Both the position numbers and the translations under genes were made by a program. A DNA stretch of 9,685 bases from Faecalitalea sp. UBA4312 (lineage in GTDB: Bacteria; Bacillota_I; Bacilli_A; Erysipelotrichales; Erysipelotrichaceae): NCBI GenBank assembly GCA_002394635.1, contig DGUK01000101.1:1-9685 (forward strand), in the 5' to 3' direction. The notes under the pieces are model-generated. The model searched no databases. It worked only from the letters and a program-made list of their open reading frames with translations, and was not told the origin of the DNA. Numbering within the stretch: the stretch's first letter is position 1; every line of letters begins with the position of its first letter. Shown here piece after piece: positions 1 through 6,273 of the stretch.

Positions 1-669
1 ATGGAAAAATTCAACATCGAGGGAAAGGAAGTAACCTTGTACCATTCGAAAGGTACGGACAGGCCTCTTATTATATTGAACAATTATGCTGGTGATGGAA
101 GATCAGTTATGAAAGCAGCTATGGAATTGGACAGTAAAGATTTCAACTTACTTTGTGTTGGAAATCTGAAATGGGACCACGATATGACACCGTGGTACTG
201 TCCGCCGATTACACCACAAGATACGCCTTGTACTGGTGGAGCAGATGATTATCTGAGGTTGCTGCTGGAGCAAATTGTGCCTGCTGCGCTCAATAGAGTA
301 TCTGGCAGTCCGGCACATATCAGTTTGGCGGGATACTCACTGGCAGGGCTTTTTGCGCTTTATGCGATGTATCGTACGGATCGGTTTGACAGGGTAGCCA
401 GCATGTCCGGCTCTCTCTGGTTTCCGGATTTTAAGGAGTACGTGTATTCAAACGAGATGAAGAAAAGACCGGAAAAAATTTACGTATCCCTGGGAGATAG
501 AGAGGCAAAAACGAAAAATGGATACCTCAGGACAGTTCAGGAAAATACGGAATGTATAGTGGAGCACTATCAAGATAAAGGCCTTGACGTAACCTGGGAA
601 CTGAATCCCGGAAATCATTTCAAAGATGCGGCATTGCGAAGTGCGAAAGGCATCTTGGCTATCGTCTGA
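1..669 (+). CDS. Alpha/beta-hydrolase-fold esterase (putative esterase / enterochelin-esterase-like)
   Basis: A 222-residue cytoplasmic serine hydrolase with no signal peptide. The nucleophile elbow is G-Y-S-L-A-G with Ser113. A likely acid is Asp166 in SLGD, and the likely catalytic His is His206 in NPGNHF. The MSGSLW segment after the elbow and the overall order match the putative-esterase family that contains Fes/IroE and feruloyl esterases. The ATG is the first base of the window, so the upstream binding site is not visible and a longer N-terminus cannot be excluded, though the length suits short clostridial members. It ends 16 bases before an adenylation enzyme, and the AAGGAGG site for that gene overlaps its stop codon, so the two are probably cotranscribed. 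By context it may release or proofread a thioester or ester product made by the adenylation partner; a siderophore role is only one option. Fold call is firm, substrate unknown. Confidence 0.82.
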   Translation: MEKFNIEGKEVTLYHSKGTDRPLIILNNYAGDGRSVMKAAMELDSKDFNLLCVGNLKWDHDMTPWYCPPITPQDTPCTGGADDYLRLLLEQIVPAALNRVSGSPAHISLAGYSLAGLFALYAMYRTDRFDRVASMSGSLWFPDFKEYVYSNEMKKRPEKIYVSLGDREAKTKNGYLRTVQENTECIVEHYQDKGLDVTWELNPGNHFKDAALRSAKGILAIV

Positions 670-685
670 AGGAGGATATAGAGGT

Positions 686-2158
686 ATGGATAATACGATA
701 TATGGTCTATTTCAAAAGACGGTAGAGGCAAACAGAAACAGTGTGGCAATTATTGAGAATCGAAGAGCAATGACATTCGGAGAACTTTCGGATATGGTAG
801 ACATGATTGCAGATAGTTTTCCTCCACATACGAGAGCTGTTGGAATCGTTATGAGGCACAGAGCGGAAATGATTGCTTCCATCCTTGCGGTATTAAAAAC
901 AGGAGCTATGTATGTTCCGGCAGAGCCGTCTTTTCCTACAGCCAGGATCCATTATATGATGGATGAGGCAAAAGTGGATTTTATTTTGACGGAGATGCAG
1001 TATACCGCTAAGCTGGAACCCTATAAACAGATTTATTCTGATTGTTCCATCTGCAATGCAGACCCAGAAAGCCGTACAAGGATCTATAAACAACATCCTG
1101 ACGATTTGGCATACGTTCTTTATACTTCCGGTACAACCGGAAGGCCCAAAGGGGTATCGGTCACAAACCGGAATGTCTGTCACTATGTCCGAGCATTTGA
1201 AAATGAATTTCATCCTAGGCCAAAAGATATCATGCTTCAGTATTCAGTATGTTCCTTTGACATCTTTGTGGAAGAAGTTTTCACAAGTCTTCTGAACGGA
1301 GCTGCCCTTGCCATTCCTTCGGAAGAAGATAAAAAGGATGTCCGTCGACTGATGACTTTTGTAAAAAAACACGGGGTAACGATGCTTTCAGGCTTTCCAT
1401 ATCTGCTGGCAGAGATGAATTGTCTGTCATCGATTCCCGCCAGCCTGCGTCTTCTGATCAGCGGAGGTGATGTGCTTCGGAGCCATCATGTCAATCATCT
1501 TCTGGATCAGGCAGAAGTCTATAACACGTATGGTCCTTCCGAAACGACTGTATGTGCTTCGTACTATCGATGCCGGGATGGACAGATCCTTGCAGATGGT
1601 ACATATCCGATCGGGCATCCTGTTTCAGGAACCTCGATCCGGATCTTAGATGTGGCAGGAAACGAAGTTAAAAAAGGCGAAATTGGCGAAATCTGTATCT
1701 ATGGCGATGGTGTATCCAACGGATATATCGGGAATCATGATGAGGAAAACAAAGCCTTTGAAAAAACAAAATCGGGGGATGTTATGTACCGAAGCGGAGA
1801 TTTAGGATATATTCTGCCGGATGGCAACATTGCTTTTTTGCATCGGAAAGATACACAGATCATGATCAACGGCAAACGGGTCGAAGTCATGGAGGTCGAA
1901 TCCAGACTGTATCAATGCGAAGGTGTGGAACAAGCAGTTGTTCGCTCATTTACCGATGAGGAAGGACTGCCTTATATGATTGCCTATGTTGTGCCATCCA
2001 ATCCAGATCTTAAAGTGTCCCGTATCAGAAAAGAGCTTTCAGAGTATCTACCGGATTTCATGATTCCGGAATTTATGATCCGGATGCCGCAGATTCCCTT
2101 GAATACCAACGGAAAACCGGATATGACCAGAATGCCGGTCGTGATGAAGGAGGCCTGA
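686..2158 (+). CDS. Stand-alone amino-acid-type adenylation enzyme (AMP-dependent synthetase/ligase, NRPS A-domain type)
   Basis: A 490-residue member of the ANL superfamily that should activate a carboxylate, probably an amino acid, as an acyl-AMP. Core motifs appear in order: A3 LYTSGTTGRPKG (145-156), A5 NTYGPSE (280-286), A7 YRSGD (368-372), an A8 hinge around HRKDTQIMINGKR (386-398), and A10 NTNGKPD with the catalytic Lys477. Asp192 in the A4 region (CSFD) corresponds to the residue that usually holds an alpha-amino group. No carrier, condensation or thioesterase domain is fused. The start at 686 is chosen over an in-frame ATG at 626 because AAGGAGG at 669-675 precedes it, and the longer form would run inside the esterase gene. 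Hand alignment to GrsA gives pocket residues D-I-E-S-I-G-T-V-C-K, which I cannot assign with confidence. DltA-like activation of D-alanine is an alternative, but no other dlt genes are here. Confidence 0.9.
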   Translation: MDNTIYGLFQKTVEANRNSVAIIENRRAMTFGELSDMVDMIADSFPPHTRAVGIVMRHRAEMIASILAVLKTGAMYVPAEPSFPTARIHYMMDEAKVDFILTEMQYTAKLEPYKQIYSDCSICNADPESRTRIYKQHPDDLAYVLYTSGTTGRPKGVSVTNRNVCHYVRAFENEFHPRPKDIMLQYSVCSFDIFVEEVFTSLLNGAALAIPSEEDKKDVRRLMTFVKKHGVTMLSGFPYLLAEMNCLSSIPASLRLLISGGDVLRSHHVNHLLDQAEVYNTYGPSETTVCASYYRCRDGQILADGTYPIGHPVSGTSIRILDVAGNEVKKGEIGEICIYGDGVSNGYIGNHDEENKAFEKTKSGDVMYRSGDLGYILPDGNIAFLHRKDTQIMINGKRVEVMEVESRLYQCEGVEQAVVRSFTDEEGLPYMIAYVVPSNPDLKVSRIRKELSEYLPDFMIPEFMIRMPQIPLNTNGKPDMTRMPVVMKEA

Positions 2159-2161
2159 AAA

Positions 2162-2635
2162 ATGGATATAGAAATCAGAAAAGCAGATTTGTCCGATCTA
2201 GATCGGCTCATGGAGTGGCGGATGCGTGTACTGGCCGAAGTATTTTTTGATGATGGAATCAAAGATAATGAGGTACTCAAAAAAAACAACAGATCTTACT
2301 ATGAAGAGCATCTTGCGGATGGGACCCACACAGCTTGTTTTGCGGTCGTAAAAAGGACAGGAGAAATTGTCGGGTGCGGAGGAATCTGCTATCAAAAGGA
2401 AATGCCGTCTCCGGATAATGTCTTTGGAACAAATGGCTATCTGATGAATATTTATACGTTGCCACAGCTCCGAGGGAAGGGGATTGGTCGGCAGATGGTT
2501 GAATTTTTAATACAGGAGGCTAAAAAACGAGGAACAGAAAAAATCTTTCTGGAAAGCGCAGAGGTGGCAAAAGACCTTTATCACGAGATTGGATTCATGG
2601 ATATGGAAGGATACATGAAGCTGCCAAAGGGTTGA
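2162..2635 (+). CDS. GNAT-family N-acetyltransferase
   Basis: A 157-residue acetyl-CoA-dependent acyltransferase of the GNAT fold. The N-terminus IEIRKADLSDLDRL is the typical first strand and helix. Acetyl-CoA pyrophosphate binding is shown by motif A, QLRGKGIGRQM (102-112), following the strand YLMNIYTLP. The C-terminus, with LYHEIGF near residue 139 and a short tail, is also typical. The start lies 3 bases after the adenylation gene's stop. Its AAGGAGG site (2147-2153) is within the last codons of that gene, so translation is probably coupled. The acceptor could be an amino group on whatever the adenylation enzyme handles, or an unrelated small molecule; the sequence does not say which. 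Confidence 0.9.
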   Translation: MDIEIRKADLSDLDRLMEWRMRVLAEVFFDDGIKDNEVLKKNNRSYYEEHLADGTHTACFAVVKRTGEIVGCGGICYQKEMPSPDNVFGTNGYLMNIYTLPQLRGKGIGRQMVEFLIQEAKKRGTEKIFLESAEVAKDLYHEIGFMDMEGYMKLPKG

Positions 2636-2676
2636 TTCTATGAAAAACTAGAAATGCAGAAGTGAAGGAGCATTGC

Positions 2677-2949
2677 ATGGTATATATGATTTTTTTGACA
2701 GTTATGATGATGGCAGGACTCTTTCTTATGTTATGGGCAGAAGTCAGCTTTATTCAGGATAAGCGGTTTGCTTCTTCACACATTCCTATTCAGAGGTTGA
2801 AAATGTTCTGGGTTCTCATCTTTTTTGGCTATAACTGGAAAATGCATCTTTCCTTTATCATCTCTGCTTTTTTGGATCTGTTCTTTATTCTGACCGATTT
2901 CAGTGCTGAGCCACTCCGATCGGCCTTTTTATTTGGTCCTAGTCAATGA
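2677..2949 (+). CDS. Small hydrophobic membrane protein, unrecognised
   Basis: A 90-residue protein I do not recognise. It has a first hydrophobic helix at about residues 3-21 (IFLTVMMMAGLFLMLWAEV), a short basic and polar stretch around RLK, then hydrophobic segments at about 43-53 and 56-75 broken by YNWKMHLS. This gives two or three membrane spans. The ATG at 2677 is preferred over the GTG at 2662 because AAGGAG at 2665-2670 sits six bases before it and overlaps the GTG start. It follows the GNAT gene by about 40 bases and probably ends the same transcript. No terminator is evident behind it. Aromatic-rich, uncharged composition supports a genuine membrane protein, but no function can be given. 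Confidence 0.6.
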   Translation: MVYMIFLTVMMMAGLFLMLWAEVSFIQDKRFASSHIPIQRLKMFWVLIFFGYNWKMHLSFIISAFLDLFFILTDFSAEPLRSAFLFGPSQ

Positions 2950-2967
2950 AGAAAGGGTATGAAATGA

Positions 2968-2995
2968 ATGATAATCCACAAAGGAATGATATAAT
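2968..2995 (+). promoter_or_regulatory. Possible weak promoter, ATGATA-16-TATAAT
   Basis: A perfect TATAAT (2990-2995) has a four-of-six match to the -35 box (ATGATA, 2968-2973) 16 bases upstream. It lies just after the small membrane gene and could drive the GH43 gene through a leader of about 180 bases, or be a relic promoter of the broken gene that follows. Confidence 0.35.
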
Positions 2996-3077
2996 TTTAA
3001 ATAAGATATGGAATTAGATGGTTTGGTAGAGCAAGCTAATAGGAAAAGAAAGACCATACGAACACGGATATGTGTGA

Positions 3078-3155
3078 TTGACGTCACCCAATGCCGGAGG
3101 CATTACGCCTCCGCTTGATGCAGAAGGGAAAGTCGTTATTACCAGAATGGATTGA
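3078..3155 (+). pseudogene. C-terminal remnant of a small DUF6440-like protein
   Basis: In the frame beginning at 3078 the sequence reads L-T-S-P then NAGGITPPLDAEGKVV then ITRMD and a stop at 3153-3155. This resembles the conserved C-terminal end of small Bacillota proteins of the DUF6440 type, recalled as ending like GNAGGLTPLLDKDGKPVV. Upstream, the same frame is closed by TGA at 3075-3077 and TAG at 3027-3029, and I find no start codon or intact N-terminal half. I therefore read it as a decayed gene or a fragment left by recombination. The rest of 2950-3180 shows no other convincing gene. The family match is from memory and only about 25 residues long. Confidence 0.45.
3095..3113 (+). repeat. 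7-bp perfect inverted repeat, loop ATTAC
   Basis: CGGAGGC (3095-3101) is the exact reverse complement of GCCTCCG (3107-3113). No T-run follows, so it is not a convincing intrinsic terminator. It lies inside the codons of the DUF6440-like remnant (Gly-Gly-Ile-Thr-Pro-Pro), so the symmetry may be a by-product of coding sequence. Confidence 0.5.
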
Positions 3156-3180
3156 TTTATTTAGAGAAGGATAAAACGTT

Positions 3181-4716
3181 ATGAAACAAGGATTTAACCC
3201 GTATCTTCCGTTGAATGAATACGTACCGGATGCCGAACCGCATGTGTTTGGAGACAGAGTATATATATATGGTTCCCATGATAAAGAGGATGGGGATACT
3301 TTCTGCATGTTAGATTATGTCAGTTATTCAGCCTCATGCGATGATCTCACTTCGTGGCGTTATGAGGGCGTGATCTACAAGGCATCGCAGGATCCGGACT
3401 ATCGAAAAAAGGACAGTCTGTATTCTCCGGTTGTTCGGGAATATATGTATGCTCCGGATGTCGTACGTGGCAACGATGGAAGATACTATCTTTATTATTG
3501 TATGTCTGGCCGCTATGGCCAGGGTGGCTATCACGGTCCAATCCGAGTTGCGGTCTGTGATAAACCGGCGGGTCATTATGAATACCTTGGATATGTGCAG
3601 CATGCAGATGGAACTGCCATGTTGGAGGGGGTATGTTTTGATCCGGCTGTGCTGAATGATGAAGGAATCATTCGTTTGTATTATGGTACGCAGTATCTTA
3701 GTGAAGAAGCAGAAGATTTTCTCACGGATGAACAAGCAATTCGTAATGAAATGGACATGTTCAATAAGACTCGCGAAGAAATCGTTTCTCATGCCGGCAC
3801 TACCAGTGTGATGGGGGCTTATATGGCTGTATTGGAGAATGATATGTTGACAGTAAAAGGAATACCGTATCCTGTCATTCCATACAAAGTAAAAGGAACT
3901 TCGTTTGAAGGCCATTCCTTTTATGAAGGAAGCTCGATCCGTAAGATCGGAAGAAAGTATTATTTCATTTATTCTTCATGTTTGAATCACGAGCTCTGTT
4001 ATGCCGTGAGTGAATACGCAGACCATGGATATGTCTATGGTGGAACGATCGTCTCCAATGGAGATGTCGGTCTGAATGGAAGAACGGAGGCACAACGGCT
4101 GAATATGACAGGCACGACCCATGGCAGCATTGAAAAAATCAAAGATCAATGGTATGTCTTTTACCACAGACTGACACATAAGTCGGATTATAGCCGACAA
4201 GGGTGTGCAGAACCGATTGAGATCCGACCGGATGGAACGATTGCTCAGGTTCCCGTAAGCTCCTGTGGATTGAATGGGAAGCCTTTGCCGGCACAGGGAA
4301 ACTATCCGGCGGCCATCTGTTGCGTATTGTCCAACGGCGCGATGCCTCATGGCAGCAACCATAAATTGAATGAACATTTTCCGCATATCGGAAGCAAGAG
4401 GGATCAAAGATATGTTCGTCAGCTGCAGGATGGCACATTGATCGGATTCCGTTACTTCACCTTTACAGGTGAATGCTTGTTCTCGGTCACAATGCAGTGC
4501 GATATGGAAGCGGAAATCGAAATATACCAGGGGCTGCCCAAAGGGTTCGCTGCTGAACAGGAAAGAGAAACTGCCTGTATAGCTAAAATAGAGATACCGG
4601 CATCGAAGACATGGATCCTTCGCAAGCAGACGGTGCCGTTTGCCAAAGGGGACTATCCATTGTATTTACTGTATCGTAGCAAAGGGGAAGGAAGCATGCT
4701 GGAGATTGCTTTTTAG
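3181..4716 (+). CDS. Glycoside hydrolase family 43 protein with CBM6-like C-terminal domain
   Basis: A 511-residue glycosidase with no signal peptide, so it should act in the cytoplasm on imported oligosaccharides. The five-bladed propeller of GH43 occupies about residues 5-355. Expected residues are visible: the general base Asp17 in VPDAEP, the pKa-modulating Asp93 in APDVV, the general acid Glu249 in FYEGSS, and the His314 of THGSI that helps hold the central ion. The last ~130 residues are beta-rich and end AKIEIPASKTW...YPLYLLYR...LEIAF, the pattern of a CBM6-type sandwich. Family members are beta-xylosidases, alpha-L-arabinofuranosidases and related enzymes; specificity cannot be read here. 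The start is set by AGAAGG about 10 bases upstream. No transporter or regulator of a sugar locus is adjacent, which is unusual for GH43 genes. The family call is firm; the C-terminal call is likely. Confidence 0.9.
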   Translation: MKQGFNPYLPLNEYVPDAEPHVFGDRVYIYGSHDKEDGDTFCMLDYVSYSASCDDLTSWRYEGVIYKASQDPDYRKKDSLYSPVVREYMYAPDVVRGNDGRYYLYYCMSGRYGQGGYHGPIRVAVCDKPAGHYEYLGYVQHADGTAMLEGVCFDPAVLNDEGIIRLYYGTQYLSEEAEDFLTDEQAIRNEMDMFNKTREEIVSHAGTTSVMGAYMAVLENDMLTVKGIPYPVIPYKVKGTSFEGHSFYEGSSIRKIGRKYYFIYSSCLNHELCYAVSEYADHGYVYGGTIVSNGDVGLNGRTEAQRLNMTGTTHGSIEKIKDQWYVFYHRLTHKSDYSRQGCAEPIEIRPDGTIAQVPVSSCGLNGKPLPAQGNYPAAICCVLSNGAMPHGSNHKLNEHFPHIGSKRDQRYVRQLQDGTLIGFRYFTFTGECLFSVTMQCDMEAEIEIYQGLPKGFAAEQERETACIAKIEIPASKTWILRKQTVPFAKGDYPLYLLYRSKGEGSMLEIAF

Positions 4717-4750
4717 CGATAGCTTTACTGATAAAAAGAAGCACGAAAGT

Positions 4751-4778
4751 ATGACTCTATAAAAGAATAGAATATAAT
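4751..4778 (+). promoter_or_regulatory. Promoter, ATGACT-16-TATAAT
   Basis: A consensus TATAAT (4773-4778) has a four-of-six -35 box ATGACT (4751-4756) 16 bases upstream, in an A/T-rich stretch after the GH43 gene. Transcription would begin near 4785, leaving a leader of about 110 bases before the flavoprotein gene. Confidence 0.5.
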
Positions 4779-4822
4779 TTTTTTATCTATACAAAGCATT
4801 TTAAATATACGGAAGAAGGAGT

Positions 4823-4875
4823 CTCTGTCAGAGTATGCAAGCAAAAAAAGATTTCGTATGCTTTTTCATTCTGAC
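4823..4875 (+). promoter_or_regulatory. Structured leader of the flavoprotein gene (imperfect long hairpin, dyad, repeat)
   Basis: GTCAGAGT (4827-4834) pairs with ATTCTGAC (4868-4875) with one G-U pair, and AAAAAG (4845-4850) pairs with CTTTTT (4861-4866) inside it. A short dyad CTCTG-T-CAGAG (4823-4833) overlaps the outer left arm, so two pairings compete. GTATGC occurs twice (4833-4838 and 4856-4861). The structure ends about 10 bases before the GGAGG binding site. It does not match a riboswitch I recognise. Confidence 0.35.
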
Positions 4876-4896
4876 TAGATAGAACGGAGGAAAACA

Positions 4897-5529
4897 ATGA
4901 AAACGATTCTGTTGAATGGAAGTCCAAGAAAGAACTGGAATACAGCTATGATGCTCAAAGAAGCGAAAAAAGGGGCTGAATCCACTGGTGCCAAAACAGA
5001 GTATATCGATCTCTTTGATTTATCTTATACTGGTTGCCGCAGCTGTATGGCGTGTAAACGAAAAGGAGCCACTCGCTGTAAGTGTTACTGGAAGGACGAT
5101 CTGTCTCCATTGCTTGACCGTATTTTTGAAGCCGATGCTCTGATTATTGGTTCGCCGATTTATCTAGGGGATATTACCAGCCAGGTGCATGCCTTGATCG
5201 AGCGACTTCACTTCTGCGCTTTATCTTATGATGATTATTCCAACTATTTTACAGGCAAGGTCAACGTAGGCATCATCCTGACTATGAATGCACCAAAGTC
5301 ATTTTATAATATCAGCTATAGAAAAAAAGCAAAGGAACTTACGCAAACATTTAAAGCCTTGAATGGTCGTGTGGAGGTGTATGCCTGCTGTGATACATTG
5401 CAGGTAGCCGATTATACTAAATTTGATATGGCTAGCTTTAATGAAGAGCACAAGAGGGAAATGCGAGAAAAACAGTTTCCGAAGGATCTGAACAATGCAT
5501 TTCAGATGGGGGCAGAGCTCTCATTGTGA
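4897..5529 (+). CDS. Iron-sulfur flavoprotein (NADPH-dependent FMN reductase / flavodoxin-like fold)
   Basis: A 210-residue cytoplasmic redox protein. The N-terminus ILLNGSPRKNWNTAMML (4-20) is the FMN phosphate-binding loop of the flavodoxin-like fold, and IIGSPIYLGDITSQVHALIER (83-103) is the second flavin-contacting segment. Between them, C47-x2-C50-x2-C53-x7-C61 matches the compact CX2CX2CX4-7C pattern that binds a 4Fe-4S cluster in the Isf family; Cys63 is an extra nearby cysteine. Length is close to the usual ~190-210. It would shuttle electrons to an unknown acceptor, for example in oxidative-stress defence or quinone/xenobiotic reduction. The start is well supported by GGAGG (4886-4890) six bases upstream. 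It appears monocistronic: own promoter before it and a terminator about 170 bases after it. Confidence 0.88.
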   Translation: MKTILLNGSPRKNWNTAMMLKEAKKGAESTGAKTEYIDLFDLSYTGCRSCMACKRKGATRCKCYWKDDLSPLLDRIFEADALIIGSPIYLGDITSQVHALIERLHFCALSYDDYSNYFTGKVNVGIILTMNAPKSFYNISYRKKAKELTQTFKALNGRVEVYACCDTLQVADYTKFDMASFNEEHKREMREKQFPKDLNNAFQMGAELSL

Positions 5530-5696
5530 TGATGTTCAAAGCCAACAGGATGGGCCTGTAAGGCTGTGTTTGCATCTCCTGCCCGATCCTTTTTCCGGAT
5601 GCAGTCCGCATAAGTCTGTTTCGCTGGAAGTACAGACCTTAGACAAGGACATAAAAACAGTTTTTAACAGTTTCCGAAAGAAATAATTAACCATAC
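5530..5696. other. Gene-free stretch between flavoprotein stop and terminator
   Basis: Three forward frames were read. One stays open to 5686 but has no binding site of its own, begins inside the flavoprotein gene, and its product resembles nothing I know. The others are closed by stops. AACAGTTT occurs twice (5656-5663 and 5666-5673). It is best taken as a long 3' untranslated region; an old decayed gene is possible but not shown. Confidence 0.5.
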
Positions 5697-5725
5697 GGGG
5701 TGAGGTAAAATACCTCACTCCTTTT
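5697..5725 (+). terminator. Rho-independent terminator
   Basis: GGGGTGAGGTA (5697-5707) pairs with TACCTCACTCC (5711-5721) over 11 positions with one G-U pair and an AAA loop, followed by TTTT (5722-5725). It closes the flavoprotein transcript. The near-symmetrical stem has only short A-runs upstream, so activity on the other strand is less likely. Confidence 0.85.
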
Positions 5726-5753
5726 GATAATGGAACGCGTATGTTACGATAAT
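5724..5753 (+). promoter_or_regulatory. Promoter, TTGATA-18-GATAAT
   Basis: TTGATA (5724-5729) and GATAAT (5748-5753) are 18 bases apart, directly behind the terminator and 25 bases before the VOC start codon. The -35 box shares its first bases with the terminator T-run, a compact terminator-promoter join. Confidence 0.5.
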
Positions 5754-5778
5754 CTAAAGAATAGAATGGAGAGTTATT

Positions 5779-6189
5779 ATGCGCCTGGATGGTTTGGGAA
5801 TTTTGGTGAAGGATATGGATACGATGATTCGCTTTTACCGGGATGTCCTTGGATTCGAGATCAAAGAAGCCGAAGGGACAGAAAACGTGTATCTGGTTAA
5901 GGATGGAACGTTGTTTCTTTTATACGGAAGAAAAGACTTTGAAAAAATGACAGGGCATCGCTATGACTATGTCAAAGGGCTGAATGGCCATTTTGAGATA
6001 GCTTTATATGTAGATACGTTTGAACAAGTGGATATGGAATTTCAGAAAGCCGTTGAACAAGGAGCCGTTCCGGTCATGGAACCGACAACGGAGCCTTGGG
6101 GACAAAGAACATGCTACATCGCCGATCCGGAAGGGAATCTGATCGAGATTGGTTCGTGGAATAAGCCTTACGAAACAAAAGATTTATAA
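5779..6189 (+). CDS. VOC-superfamily protein (glyoxalase/bleomycin-resistance fold)
   Basis: A 136-residue protein with the paired beta-alpha-beta-beta-beta modules of the vicinal oxygen chelate fold. Module one is LDGLGILVKDMDTMIRFYRDVLGF (3-26) and module two HFEIALYVDTFEQVD (71-85), ending in the hallmark CYIADPEGNLIEIGSW (112-127). Glu123 in NLIEIG is the usual metal-ligand position, but the position usually filled by His at the first strand is Gly6 or nearby, so the common metal site is at least altered. This argues against a true lactoylglutathione lyase and leaves a binding or resistance role, or a dioxygenase-like role. The start is supported by GGAGAG (5768-5773). It has its own promoter and no clear terminator before the next promoter at 6220. 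Confidence 0.85.
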   Translation: MRLDGLGILVKDMDTMIRFYRDVLGFEIKEAEGTENVYLVKDGTLFLLYGRKDFEKMTGHRYDYVKGLNGHFEIALYVDTFEQVDMEFQKAVEQGAVPVMEPTTEPWGQRTCYIADPEGNLIEIGSWNKPYETKDL

Positions 6190-6219
6190 AAAGTGAAACC
6201 TTGTGTAAAAGAGATAGAT

Positions 6220-6248
6220 TTGAATTCCTTTCAGGAATGGTATATAAA
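6220..6248 (+). promoter_or_regulatory. Promoter TTGAAT-17-TATAAA with dyad in the spacer
   Basis: TTGAAT (6220-6225) and TATAAA (6243-6248) are exactly 17 bases apart, the best promoter in the window. Between them lies the dyad ATTCCT-TTC-AGGAAT (6224-6238), which overlaps the end of the -35 box. A protein bound there would block RNA polymerase, so it is a candidate operator. It would drive the three-gene unit that begins at 6274. Confidence 0.6.
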
Positions 6249-6273
6249 TGAACTATATTGAAAGGAAATTGGC

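Noticed and set aside
1..669. Siderophore (enterobactin-type) utilisation esterase
   Set aside because: The fold is similar to Fes/IroE, but no iron uptake or catecholate genes are present, so only the general esterase call is kept.
893..1295. Open frames on both strands inside the adenylation gene
   Set aside because: They overlap core motifs A3 and A4 of the adenylation enzyme and resemble no protein family.
686..2158. Assignment as dltA (D-alanine ligase)
   Set aside because: No dltB, dltC or dltD is adjacent and the pocket residues could not be matched; the general adenylation call is safer.
2964..3017. A 17-codon ORF (MNDNPQRNDI...) after the membrane protein
   Set aside because: It has a weak purine-rich site upstream but is too short and overlaps the possible promoter; nothing supports it as a gene.
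3095..3113. Hairpin as a transcription terminator
   Set aside because: The stem is good but no T-run follows, and it falls in remnant coding sequence.
3334..3915. A 193-codon open frame on the minus strand
   Set aside because: It lies wholly within the well-supported GH43 gene, has no binding site and no recognisable domain; it is a shadow of that gene's codon use.
3976..4438. Overlapping minus-strand open frames
   Set aside because: Also inside GH43, with no family resemblance or start signals.
5495..5686. A 63-codon frame bridging the flavoprotein end and the spacer
   Set aside because: No ribosome binding site, starts within the flavoprotein gene, and its composition is not protein-like.
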